Source: Deltaproteobacteria bacterium | Lineage (GTDB): Bacteria; UBA10199; JACPAL01; JACOUP01 | DNA: 64,000 bases | Direction of reading: 5' to 3' | Assembly (NCBI GenBank): GCA_016177765.1 | Contig: JACOUP010000003.1 | Coordinates: 1-64,000, forward strand | Part shown: piece after piece, positions 37,538-44,975 of the stretch | Position numbering within the stretch: the stretch's first letter is position 1 | Layout of the letters: every line of letters starts with the position of its first letter | Made by a program: the position numbers and the translations under genes | Notes under the pieces: generated by a model | Databases searched by the model: none | Told to the model about the DNA's origin: nothing | What the model saw: only the letters and a program-made list of their open reading frames with translations

Positions 37538-38581
37538 ATGTCTCAGGTACCGCTATCGGCCCTTAATTTCCGGCAGGCCAGTTTTTCCCTTCAAAGATTG
37601 CTGGCGCAATTGGAGCGCGATTTTTCTTCGCTCGGTCTCGGGACGGCCGAGGCCTTCCAGAAGTTCCGGCAGGAATGGTCTCTTACACTGATTCGTTACA
37701 GGGCGACCATCCGGGAGATGCCGAAGGCCTTTCGGCATCACCCCCTGGTTAAAAAATCGCTCTACGAGATCAAATTATTTGAGAAAGAACTCCAGCGGTT
37801 TAAAAACAGGATGAGCGAAAATTCCTTTCCGGAATTTCGCGACTGGTCTGATCGGCTTCGTGCCAAGATTTCACGGGTGGCACTGCAGGTGGCGGAATTG
37901 GAGGCGAGTCCCCTCGTCCAGAAATTCATCAGGGGAGAGACCGTTCTCCCCGACAAAAGAATCCTCCAGTGGCGGCGCAAGCTGGTTCATATCACCCTCG
38001 GGCTTTCATTTCTCTGGCTTTTTGTCTATTCCGGCTGGCCCCGAAGCGTGATTTGGGGGATCACCGGCCCCTTTATTCTTTGGGCCTTTTCACTTGAGTT
38101 GATCCGTCATCTAAACCCCCGCGTGAACCGGTGGGTTTTCAGGGTTTTTGGTTCCATCATGAGAGAAGGGGAGAATGAAAAGGTCAACGCCGCTGTCTTT
38201 TATATTCTCTCGATGGGGATTGTTTATTTTGTTTTTCCGGTTGAAGTGGCGATGTTGGCCCTCCTTTTTATTGCGGTGGGGGACCCGATCGCCGGGATTG
38301 TCGGGATCCATTGGGGGAGGCACAAGATCTCTTCTTCAGTCAGTTGGGAAGGCTCCGCCGCTTGCTTTCTGGTTTGCGCGGGACTCGCGGCCCTTTGTGC
38401 CGGGAGGGTTTTTCACCACACCCTCTCCGGAGCGCCGCTTGTTCTTTTTTCGTTACTGGCCGGACTCACCGGCGCTGTCTCCGAGGCGTCGTTCAAAAAA
38501 CTGGATGATAATCTCGTCATGCCGCTCCTCTCAGCCCCGATCCTCTGGGGGTTGATGAAGGTTTTTGAGATCTTAGTTTGA
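37538..38581 (+). CDS. CTP-dependent lipid kinase-like protein (DGK1/phytol-kinase family)
   Basis: 347 residues. A helical N-terminal extension (about 1-150) precedes the conserved membrane part: RRKLVHITLGL, then GDPIAGIVGIHWGRHKISSSVSWEGSAACF, then NLVMPLLSAPIL. This arrangement (RK..H, GDP.A...G...G, K.S.EG) matches the dolichol kinase/phytol kinase/DGK1 family, which phosphorylate polyprenols or diacylglycerol using CTP. It is divergent from the lipocalin-like gene with a 101-bp gap. The exact substrate is unknown; the extension is unusual for the family. Confidence 0.8.
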   Translation: MSQVPLSALNFRQASFSLQRLLAQLERDFSSLGLGTAEAFQKFRQEWSLTLIRYRATIREMPKAFRHHPLVKKSLYEIKLFEKELQRFKNRMSENSFPEFRDWSDRLRAKISRVALQVAELEASPLVQKFIRGETVLPDKRILQWRRKLVHITLGLSFLWLFVYSGWPRSVIWGITGPFILWAFSLELIRHLNPRVNRWVFRVFGSIMREGENEKVNAAVFYILSMGIVYFVFPVEVAMLALLFIAVGDPIAGIVGIHWGRHKISSSVSWEGSAACFLVCAGLAALCAGRVFHHTLSGAPLVLFSLLAGLTGAVSEASFKKLDDNLVMPLLSAPILWGLMKVFEILV

Positions 38582-38591
38582 ATAAAACGTG

Positions 38592-39749
38592 TCATTTGAA
38601 TATATCCAGTATCTCTACCAGGGATAACACTTCCACCCCTTCTCCCAGGGAATAGCGGGATTCCCCTTCGGGGCGGACAATGAAACCTTTTTTAAGTTTT
38701 AAATCCTTCATGCAAAAAAACAGCCCCCCTACGTCCTCTTTTTTTGGGGCCGTATGGCGTTTGATTTCAATGGGGATTATTTTTTCTCCCTCTTTGATCA
38801 ATAGATCCACCTCCTGTTTTGTCGCCGTCTGCCAAAAATAAAATTCTGTATCTGGTTTTTTTATCCGGATGGCGTCCATCAACTGCTCCATGACAAACCC
38901 CTCCCAGCTGGCGCCGCATTTGGGAGAAACCAGAATCTCTTCTTTCGTATTTAGATGCAGAAAATAATGCAACAGGCCGGTGTCTCTCAAATAAATTTTT
39001 GGGCTCTTGACCAGCCGCTTGCCGATGTTGACAAAATAAGGGGACAGACGCCGGATCAAGAAAGTCTGTTCCAGAATGTCGATATAGTGGTTGATCGTGT
39101 GGTAATTCATTCCCAGTGCATTGCCCAGTTCACTGGCATTCAAGATTCCTCCGTGAACGTGGGCCAGCATGGTCCACAGACGGCGCATCATGACGGGCCG
39201 CACTTCAATGCCGTAGAGTTTCAGATCCCGCTCGATGAAAGTGCGCGTGTAGCCCTCAAACCAGTCGAACCGCTGTGCGGTCGTCTTGGCCAGATAGGGT
39301 GTGGGAAAACCGCCGCAAAGCCAGAGCCGGTTTTCGTCTTCGACCTCCTCCATTTGAAAAGGAGTCATGTCGAGAAAACCGACCCGTCCGGCGAGGCTTT
39401 CGGAAACATTGCGAATCAGATTCGGTGAGGCAGAGCCCAGGAGCAAAATTTTGCTGGTCTTTCCCTTATGTTCATCCACAAAACTGCGCAGAAGCGGAAA
39501 CAAGGGTGGAAATTGCTGCGCTTCATCAAAAATAATCTGATGCGGGTGGCGGTTCATGAATCCTTCCGGATCGCTTTCAACCGCCGTCCTGTGAGAAGGT
39601 TTTTCCAGATCAAAATAGGCCCATTCGGGAAATTGTTCTTTCACAAAAGTGGTCTTGCCGCATTGACGAGGCCCCAGCAGACAGACGATAGGGAATTCGC
39701 GCAGGAGTCTTTGCAAGGGAGAGGTGAAGAGCCTTGGGGTCAAGGACAT
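38592..39749 (-). CDS. AAA ATPase with DUF4143 domain
   Basis: 385 residues. The N-terminal AAA_14 domain has Walker A GPRQCGKTT (about residue 26), Walker B HQIIFDEAQ and a LLLGSASPNL sensor. The C-terminal DUF4143 region contains a winged-helix-like part and a PD-(D/E)xK-like core (TATKQEVDLLIKEGEKIIPIEIKRH). Members are widespread, often variable between strains, and of uncertain function. It is convergent with the kinase-like gene. Confidence 0.92.
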   Translation of the reverse strand: MSLTPRLFTSPLQRLLREFPIVCLLGPRQCGKTTFVKEQFPEWAYFDLEKPSHRTAVESDPEGFMNRHPHQIIFDEAQQFPPLFPLLRSFVDEHKGKTSKILLLGSASPNLIRNVSESLAGRVGFLDMTPFQMEEVEDENRLWLCGGFPTPYLAKTTAQRFDWFEGYTRTFIERDLKLYGIEVRPVMMRRLWTMLAHVHGGILNASELGNALGMNYHTINHYIDILEQTFLIRRLSPYFVNIGKRLVKSPKIYLRDTGLLHYFLHLNTKEEILVSPKCGASWEGFVMEQLMDAIRIKKPDTEFYFWQTATKQEVDLLIKEGEKIIPIEIKRHTAPKKEDVGGLFFCMKDLKLKKGFIVRPEGESRYSLGEGVEVLSLVEILDIFK

Positions 39750-39818
39750 ATGTGCAATTTAGAATATATATTTCTATTTTGCAAGTCTTATTTTCGCCCC
39801 GATAAAATCTTTGTCCCC

Positions 39819-41066
39819 TTAGCGGGTCCTCGGGCCTTGTTTTCTGAAGAAACGTCTTCCAAAACGTCTCTTAAAGGGAGTGTACGGTTTATTGAAAGCG
39901 GCGACCACGTTCGAGGCCCCGGGTGTGGAGGCTGGCAGTCGGGAACTGATCTTCAAGGTTTTTCGGATCAGTTTTTCAATATCACGGATATCCCTTCTTT
40001 GATCCGGGGTCGCAAAAGAGATTGCTCTCCCCTCGCGGCCGGCGCGACCGGTCCTTCCGATGCGATGGACATAGTCTTCCGAATTATCCGGAAGATCAAA
40101 GTTGATCACGATCCCGATATGGCTGACATCAATCCCGCGTGCCGCAATGTCGGTGGCGACAAGAATCCGGTATTTGCCCCTCCGAAACCCATCCATCGCC
40201 TCTTTGCGCTGGCCCTGCGAACGGTTGGAATGGATCTCAGCCGCTCCGTACCCTTTTTGGTTCAGATGCTGACAAACTTTTCTGGCCCCATGCTTGGTGC
40301 GTGAAAAGACAAGCGCCGTTCCTGGTGTCTCTTGAAGGACCGTTTCCAGGAGCGCCTGTTTCCCATCCTTATTAACAATGATGATCTCTTGCTCCACGTT
40401 TTCTGCCGCCGTTCCGGAGGGGGCGACCTCTACCCGGACCGGCAACTTCATATGGGCCGTCGCTATCCTTACAATCCCGGTAGGCATGGTGGCCGAGTAG
40501 AGAAGGGTTTGTTTCTCGGTCGGGAGGTTTTTCATAATCTGATTAATCTGCGGGGCAAACCCCATATCGAGCATCCGGTCGGCTTCATCCAGGACCAGGA
40601 TTTTGACATCCCTCAGCGTGACAGTCCTTCGTTGCAGGTGATCGAGCAGACGCCCCGGGGTGGCTACCAGCACACGGGGGTGACGTTGCAGGTCCCGGAT
40701 CTGTCGGGTCATTGATTCACCGCCGATCAACACCGCGGCTGAAAGACCGAGCGGCCTTCCGATCTTTTGAAGCATTTCCTCTGCCTGGATTGCCAGTTCA
40801 CGGGTCGGGATCAGGATCAGCGCCCGGCCGCCTTGCATCGCCTGCAGACGCTGGATAAGAGGGATGCCAAAGGCCAATGTCTTGCCGGTCCCGGTTTGGG
40901 CAATACCGATAATATCTTTGCCGGCAAGCCCCGCCGGGATTGATTGGTGTTGAATAGGGGTCGGCTTTGTAAAATGCAGATGCTCTAGAACAGCTAAAAT
41001 GGGGGCAGAAATTCCGAGACCCAAAAAACTGTGGGCCGGGTTATGAGGGGAATAGGTCGTTGGCAC
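39819..41066 (-). CDS. DEAD-box RNA helicase (RhlE-like)
   Basis: 415 residues with all helicase motifs: Q-motif TPIQHQSIP, AQTGTGKT, PTRELA, TPGRLLDHL, DEAD in VLDEADRMLDMGF, SAT, FSRTKHGARK, ATDIAARGID and HRIGRTGRAGREG. The basic tail (FKRRFGRRFFRKQGPRTR) is RhlE-like and would bind RNA. It probably unwinds structured RNA in ribosome assembly or mRNA decay. The start is GTG 41066; no ATG precedes the Q motif. Confidence 0.95.
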   Translation of the reverse strand: MPTTYSPHNPAHSFLGLGISAPILAVLEHLHFTKPTPIQHQSIPAGLAGKDIIGIAQTGTGKTLAFGIPLIQRLQAMQGGRALILIPTRELAIQAEEMLQKIGRPLGLSAAVLIGGESMTRQIRDLQRHPRVLVATPGRLLDHLQRRTVTLRDVKILVLDEADRMLDMGFAPQINQIMKNLPTEKQTLLYSATMPTGIVRIATAHMKLPVRVEVAPSGTAAENVEQEIIIVNKDGKQALLETVLQETPGTALVFSRTKHGARKVCQHLNQKGYGAAEIHSNRSQGQRKEAMDGFRRGKYRILVATDIAARGIDVSHIGIVINFDLPDNSEDYVHRIGRTGRAGREGRAISFATPDQRRDIRDIEKLIRKTLKISSRLPASTPGASNVVAAFNKPYTPFKRRFGRRFFRKQGPRTR

Positions 41067-41157
41067 CGGGCAGGGATAGACGATTTAGGATTGTTTGTCC
41101 AGGGATTCAAATATTTTCGCCACAGGGCGTTGACGAGGACCTTTTCGATTTAATCGC

Positions 41158-41697
41158 TCATTTTTTGTAGACGAGATACTCATTGAGCGAGGAAATACGG
41201 CCCGCTTCCGTTGCACCACCGCTTTCGGCCCCGGCATAACTGAAGGTGTTCCGAAAGCCGTGACCGAAGAGCAAGGTCGTCGCCGTCACTTGATAAATGT
41301 CATAGATAGTCGAACCGGAGGTCGTACCGCTGGCTGCAGTCAGATTGATAGGGAGGCTTGCCGTAGCCGTCTCGTCAACCGTTCCCTTGATCTCCAGGAC
41401 AAAATTCGTGGCTTGGTTGAGGCTCACGCTTCCCGTGCAATTCACGGCATCGTAAGTGATATCGGTCTTTACCGCCGTCTCGCCGTCTTCCATGATGACA
41501 AAGGTGTGTTTTTCCGAATAGGGGGAATTGGCATCCGGGGTGAGACAACCGGTATCCCATGTTCCGATCAGCCGGCTATCTTTATTGGTTTTGGTTGCCG
41601 TTCCCCCATCATCCGTACTCTCAGCCGAACCGCACGACATCGCCATCACGAGAAATGACCCGCATAGAAACCAAATCGCCACCATCATTTTTCTCAT
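41158..41697 (-). CDS. Lipoprotein of unknown function
   Basis: About 179 residues. The signal peptide MRKMMVAIWFLCGSFLVMAMSC ends in a lipobox-like MAMSC. The mature part is Ser/Thr-rich, begins with a flexible TDDGGTATKTNKD stretch and then LIGTWDTGCLTPDAN, a LIGTW start seen in small beta-barrel lipoproteins. ATG 41697 has GGGAGGAGAAC just upstream, which decides the start. No partner is evident. Confidence 0.82.
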   Translation of the reverse strand: MRKMMVAIWFLCGSFLVMAMSCGSAESTDDGGTATKTNKDSRLIGTWDTGCLTPDANSPYSEKHTFVIMEDGETAVKTDITYDAVNCTGSVSLNQATNFVLEIKGTVDETATASLPINLTAASGTTSGSTIYDIYQVTATTLLFGHGFRNTFSYAGAESGGATEAGRISSLNEYLVYKK

Positions 41698-41812
41698 GTT
41701 CTCCTCCCATGCCTTGTGAGTATCAGAAACGGAGAAAGGAGTCAAAATGCAAATCCGTGGCAGATTCGGCATTTCTTAAAATGCTGGCCTCAATCCGGTA
41801 TTGGTGATATAA

Positions 41813-42049
41813 AATCCCGCTATAGAGCCGAGATTTTTTTCCATCACCGTCCGGCCTCGCGCGAAGCGTTCCGAGGTTGAAAAAAGGCCTGACGGTTCCT
41901 ACCGCGTTTCGGTAACCGCGCCTCCCATTGAGGGGAGGGCTAACGAGGCGGTGACCCGAGCCTTGGCCGATTATTTCAATATTCCCCAATCATCCGTTCG
42001 GATTACGAGGGGCCTCAGCGGCAAGAAAAAGTGGGTTGAGATTAGATGA
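41813..42049 (+). pseudogene. DUF167 (YggU-like) gene without a recognisable start
   Basis: The open frame encodes FFSITVRPRAKRSEVEKRPDGSY followed by VSVTAPPIEGRANEAVTRAL and ends RITRGLSGKKKWVEIR. This is a near-complete DUF167 domain (APP.eG.ANeaV plus the S.V.I.rG...K.k.v.I tail). The frame has a TAA at 41810-41812 and no ATG, GTG or TTG before the conserved core. It may be 5'-degraded, frameshifted at the seven-T run (41834-41840), or started at a rare codon (ATA 41822). It ends 15 bp before the AbiE island. Confidence 0.7.
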
Positions 42050-42063
42050 GCGGCTTTTTTATG

Positions 42064-42252
42064 TGCGTCCCCAACGGGATTATTCGCACGCCCCGTTATA
42101 AAAACCGTGGTGCTCAAGCGCCGTAGAGATAAAACTCCTATCGGAGTTTTGTCATCACAATTCAGCGTCGAACCCTACGGGTTCTAATCCGTCAGACAAC
42201 AACTGTGAAAGAGCAAGGGACCAGAAGATCCCTTGCTCTTTCAATCGTCCCC
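42064..42252. repeat. 189-bp direct repeat, left end of the AbiE island
   Basis: Matches 44589-44777 at all but about six positions, all transitions, with no gaps (offset 2525). It starts with a 16-bp piece of the tRNA-Glu 3' end (CGTCCCCAACGGGATT, 42066-42081) and ends with CGTCCCC, the tRNA-Glu acceptor end. It carries two hairpins: AAAACTCC/GGAGTTTT (42131-42150) and GAAAGAGCAAGGGA/TCCCTTGCTCTTTC (42207-42242). This is the left boundary of the inserted segment. Confidence 0.88.
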
Positions 42253-42501
42253 CAAGTGCAGGAAGAAGTACTGCTTTGTGAGCCGCTCTGCAAGCGGATA
42301 ATCCCCCCACCTGCCCAGAAAAGAACCAAAAAACAGATCGGGAAACCCAATGGGCAACTCTTTCACGATCCCTTCAGGGAAGGATTGCGCGAACAGTTTC
42401 CGAAACCCTTTCGTGAATCCTTCAATGCGGGAAAGCGACCGGATTGGGTATCCGGCCAAAAGCCTTGAATTCATGATAGCCTTAATTATTACGGTAATCA
42501 T
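42241..42501 (-). CDS. Small hypothetical protein at the island edge
   Basis: An open frame of 86 residues that reads naturally (RSLSRIEGFTKGFRKLF, then PIGFPDLFFGSFLGRWGDYP). I recognise no domain. Its last codons and stop lie inside the tRNA-Glu-derived sequence of the repeat, so it may be truncated by the insertion. It is divergent from abiEi. Coding status is uncertain. Confidence 0.3.
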   Translation of the reverse strand: MITVIIKAIMNSRLLAGYPIRSLSRIEGFTKGFRKLFAQSFPEGIVKELPIGFPDLFFGSFLGRWGDYPLAERLTKQYFFLHLGDD

Positions 42502-42523
42502 GTTGACTTATTATTAATCATAT

Positions 42524-42556
42524 GCACAATATCCTTATAATTTAAGAGTATTGTGC
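42524..42556 (+). promoter_or_regulatory. AbiE promoter with operator inverted repeat
   Basis: A -10 box TATAAT (42536-42541) is enclosed by a perfect 8-bp inverted repeat, GCACAATA (42524-42531) and TATTGTGC (42549-42556). No good -35 lies at 17 bp, though TTGACT is at 42503. AbiEi antitoxins repress their own operons by binding inverted repeats, so this is the likely operator. The ATG follows two bases after the repeat, giving a very short leader. Confidence 0.6.
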
Positions 42557-42557
42557 T

Positions 42558-43169
42558 ATGGAACCAACGGCGGGAAAAAAACTCTATCAGGTCGCGGAGG
42601 GCCAGCTTGGCTATTTCACCGCCAAACAGGCCATTGACGCCGGCTATTTGGCAAAAAACCATGCCTACCACATCCAGCGGGGTCACTGGATTCGCGAACA
42701 CCGGAGCATTTATCGCCTCGCGCATTTTCCCCATACCCATGAGGGCGAAATGGTGTTGTGGTCCTTGTGGTCCAGAAACAGGGATGAAGTGCCCGAAGGT
42801 GTGTATTCTCATGAAACGGCTTTGAGTATCTACGACGTGAGCGATGCCATGCCGGCTAAATTGCACATGACCGTACCCGTCAAATTCCGAAAATCGGCTG
42901 CCGTACCGTCAGTGATCGTTTTGCATCGTGGCGAGTTGCGACCCAAAGACATTCAGAAAAGAAACGGTTACGCCGTCACCACGCCTTTCCGAACTATTCT
43001 TGACCTTGTTGTCGGCCAATCGACCCCTGACGATATCGTGGACCAAGCCATCAGGGAATTCCGCGGACGGGGGCTTTTGATTGAAAAGGAGCTGTTACGG
43101 CTTGTAGAGGCGCATCCGTTCCTCGCGAAGCATTTGCTCCAAACCCGGGTTGCCGGAAGGAAACAATGA
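42558..43169 (+). CDS. abiEi: AbiEi-type antitoxin (type IV TA)
   Basis: 203 residues. An N-terminal winged-helix region (GYFTAKQAIDAGYLAKNHAYHIQRGHWIREHRSIYRL) is the AbiEi_4-like DNA-binding domain. The C-terminal part (YSHETALSIYDVSD, then YAVTTPFRTILDLVVG) is the conserved antitoxin domain. It should repress the operon and counter the toxin encoded next, with which it overlaps by 4 nt (ATGA). There is no Shine-Dalgarno; a short or leaderless transcript is likely. The whole pair sits in a repeat-bounded island next to tRNA-Glu. Confidence 0.88.
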   Translation: MEPTAGKKLYQVAEGQLGYFTAKQAIDAGYLAKNHAYHIQRGHWIREHRSIYRLAHFPHTHEGEMVLWSLWSRNRDEVPEGVYSHETALSIYDVSDAMPAKLHMTVPVKFRKSAAVPSVIVLHRGELRPKDIQKRNGYAVTTPFRTILDLVVGQSTPDDIVDQAIREFRGRGLLIEKELLRLVEAHPFLAKHLLQTRVAGRKQ

Positions 43170-43933
43170 TCAAAAAATTCGCCACACCGAAAGCGTTCAG
43201 AACATCGTTGGAGGAACGTCTCAAAACTCATTCGCGAAAGACGGGGATCGAACTGCAGAGATTACGCAGACAGGTCGCCTTCGATCGACTGCTCTTCCGG
43301 CTTTTTCAATTCTTTCCGAAGGACCTGCTCCTCAAGGGCGGTTATGCCATGGAACTCAGACTTGAAGGGGCACGCGCCACGAAAGACATCGACCTCGTGC
43401 TAAAGGCCACACGGGTCGGGTCAACCGGCAACAGCGACCATGTCATCCGACGGATGCTGCAAGACGCCGTGCAGAAAGATTCAGGCGACTTCTTTGAATT
43501 TCTCGTCGGAGAGCCGACCCTCGATCTGGAGGCGGTTCCCTACGGAGGATCCCGTTATCCCATTGAACAAATCGAGAGCGAGGATTGGCTCGGGTTCGCG
43601 GGCATTGAAACACTGCCGTTCCCCGCCATTTCCAGAGAGCAGCAATTCGCGGAAAAGCTCCACGCCTACACGTCGCCAAGAGAGGAATCCGAAAATTCGC
43701 GGGTAAAGGATCTGATCGACTTGGTACTGCTGATCGTCTCGGGCGGATTGAAAACGGCGATCGGAAAGGTTTTTGAATATCGGGCAACCCATGAAGCGCC
43801 CAAGACCATCAGTCACCCTCCCGCAAACTGGAAACCGAAATTCGACAGATTGGCAAAGGAATGCGGGCTTGATTGCGATCTCGCCAAGGCGTTTGAACAA
43901 GTCGAGGCGTTTATCGGCGGGATTTTTCGATGA
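43166..43933 (+). CDS. abiEii: AbiEii-type nucleotidyltransferase toxin
   Basis: 255 residues. The nucleotidyltransferase fold is marked by LLLKGGYAMELRLEGARATKDIDLVL (GG plus DxD), FPAISREQQFAEKLHAYTSPR (the conserved E/K helix) and SRVKDLIDLVLL. AbiEii/MenA-type toxins add nucleotides to tRNA or otherwise block growth and give phage resistance by abortive infection; that role is carried over from the family. Its start overlaps the antitoxin stop. Confidence 0.9.
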   Translation: MIKKFATPKAFRTSLEERLKTHSRKTGIELQRLRRQVAFDRLLFRLFQFFPKDLLLKGGYAMELRLEGARATKDIDLVLKATRVGSTGNSDHVIRRMLQDAVQKDSGDFFEFLVGEPTLDLEAVPYGGSRYPIEQIESEDWLGFAGIETLPFPAISREQQFAEKLHAYTSPREESENSRVKDLIDLVLLIVSGGLKTAIGKVFEYRATHEAPKTISHPPANWKPKFDRLAKECGLDCDLAKAFEQVEAFIGGIFR

Positions 43934-43995
43934 ACTGCGCCGCTGCTTTATCGAGTTTGATCCAGCGCCGTTATTCTTGATGCAACAAAGAAATA

Positions 43996-44259
43996 CTATT
44001 TCCGAGTTGTGGATGTCGTCGTAAGAATCTTACCTCGGACTCCTGTAGCTTCCGGTGTAGGAGATGGAAATCTAGTCCCTAGAAAATCTACATGCTCTAT
44101 CTGAAGAATGTAATGCCTAAACTCCATTGGAGGAAAATTTATCGGCCCGTCAAACGGTTTAGCATAATTTATTCGTTCAATTGTGAATGTTGCAGTTTCC
44201 TCGGAAAGAATCGGATTGATAACAGTCCCGATTTTTTGATTACCAACATACAGTCCCAT
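43996..44259 (-). CDS. Hypothetical island protein
   Basis: 87 residues with no recognised domain; a plausible beta-rich sequence (ATFTIERINYAKPFDGPINFPP). Its ATG overlaps the end of the upstream gene by 20 nt and is preceded by GTGAGGG. AT-rich codon use differs from the chromosome around it and matches an acquired segment. Confidence 0.45.
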   Translation of the reverse strand: MGLYVGNQKIGTVINPILSEETATFTIERINYAKPFDGPINFPPMEFRHYILQIEHVDFLGTRFPSPTPEATGVRGKILTTTSTTRK

Positions 44260-44530
44260 CCCTCACCCCAGTGACTCGTTCCATTACTTCCTGAGGATCT
44301 TGTTTAGTTAGGATTAGATTAGTCGTCCGATAGTCAACTTGGGCACCGGGAGAGTCCACAAGCACAGGGCTCTTATCGAGCTGGGAGTTTTCAATTATTG
44401 CTTTTGTCATTGGAACATCATTTTTTCCTGAAAGAAGGTGTGGCCCATACCAAAACCCCCAAGCACTATATGCAGCCGCAATTGTGGCAGTTACGATATA
44501 AAACCACCCATTTGAAAACATAGACAACAT
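44240..44530 (-). CDS. Small membrane-anchored hypothetical protein
   Basis: 96 residues. One N-terminal membrane helix (GWFYIVTATIAAAYSAWGFWYG) is followed by a polar tail (DVPMTKAIIENSQLDKSPVL). I recognise no family. It overlaps the next gene on the same strand, so they are likely co-expressed cargo of the island. Confidence 0.5.
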   Translation of the reverse strand: MLSMFSNGWFYIVTATIAAAYSAWGFWYGPHLLSGKNDVPMTKAIIENSQLDKSPVLVDSPGAQVDYRTTNLILTKQDPQEVMERVTGVRDGTVCW

Positions 44531-44551
44531 TGGTATCTCGTATTAAATTTA

Positions 44552-44583
44552 GTCACCGATGCCGCAAACGCGGCACCGGTGAC
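44552..44583. repeat. Hairpin next to the right repeat
   Basis: GTCACCG-A-TGCCGC pairs with GCGGCA-C-CGGTGAC around AAAC, giving a 14-bp stem with one mismatch, 5 bp before the right 189-bp repeat. No similar hairpin adjoins the left repeat, so it belongs to the inserted segment. Confidence 0.6.
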
Positions 44584-44588
44584 TCATT

Positions 44589-44777
44589 TGCGTCCCCAAC
44601 GGGATTATTCGCACGCCCCATTGTAAAAACCGCGGTGCTCAAGCGCCGCAGAGATAAAACTCCTATCGGAGTTTTGTCATCATAATTCAGCGTCGAACTC
44701 TACGGGTTCTAATCCGTCAGACAACAACTGTGAAAGAGCAAGGGACCAGAAGATCCCTTGCTCTTTCAATCGTCCCC
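44589..44777. repeat. 189-bp direct repeat, right end of the AbiE island
   Basis: Second copy of 42064-42252. Its start again carries the tRNA-Glu-like 16-mer (44591-44606), and its end runs into the true tRNA-Glu 3' end (44771-44777). The native region downstream of the tRNA operon is therefore this copy, and the stretch 42253-44777 is the added 2525 bp. Confidence 0.88.
44656..44675 (-). terminator. Likely terminator of the tRNA-Lys/Glu operon
   Basis: AAAACTCC/GGAGTTTT hairpin with a T-rich 3' side on the minus strand. It lies about 95 bp past tRNA-Glu. A longer 14-bp hairpin (44732-44767) stands directly downstream of the tRNA and may help 3' processing or termination. Confidence 0.55.
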
Positions 44778-44843
44778 AACGGGATTCGAACCCGTGTTCC
44801 CACCGTGAAAGGGTGATGTCCTAGGCCACTAGACGATGGGGAC
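44771..44843 (-). tRNA. tRNA-Glu (TTC)
   Basis: A full cloverleaf on the minus strand: acceptor GTCCCC/GGGGAC, T-arm GGGTTCGAATCCC and anticodon TTC in the loop CTTTCAC. CCA is not encoded. Its 3' end is the integration target of the AbiE island. Confidence 0.97.
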
Positions 44844-44851
44844 TCCTTCTG

Positions 44852-44924
44852 TGAGTCGGCCGGGGCTCGAACCCGGGACCCTCGCCTTAAAAGGGCGATG
44901 CTCTACCAGCTGAGCTACCGACTC
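44852..44924 (-). tRNA. tRNA-Lys (TTT)
   Basis: Cloverleaf on the minus strand: acceptor GAGTCGG/CCGACTC, T-arm GGGTTCGAGCCC and anticodon TTT in the loop CTTTTAA. CCA is not encoded. It is 8 nt upstream of tRNA-Glu and shares a promoter with it. Confidence 0.97.
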
Positions 44925-44946
44925 TCCTTAATAAAGAAGGCGAGAA

Positions 44947-44975
44947 TCTGTAACAGAGCCTTAAGAAGCTGTCAA
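44947..44975 (-). promoter_or_regulatory. Promoter of the tRNA-Lys/Glu operon
   Basis: On the minus strand a perfect TTGACA (44970-44975) and TACAGA (44947-44952) are separated by 17 bp, about 22 bp before tRNA-Lys. The -35 abuts the metF stop codon. Confidence 0.6.

Noticed and set aside
42064-44777. Insertion sequence or composite transposon
   Set aside because: The flanks are direct repeats tied to a tRNA end, not terminal inverted repeats, and no transposase is encoded.
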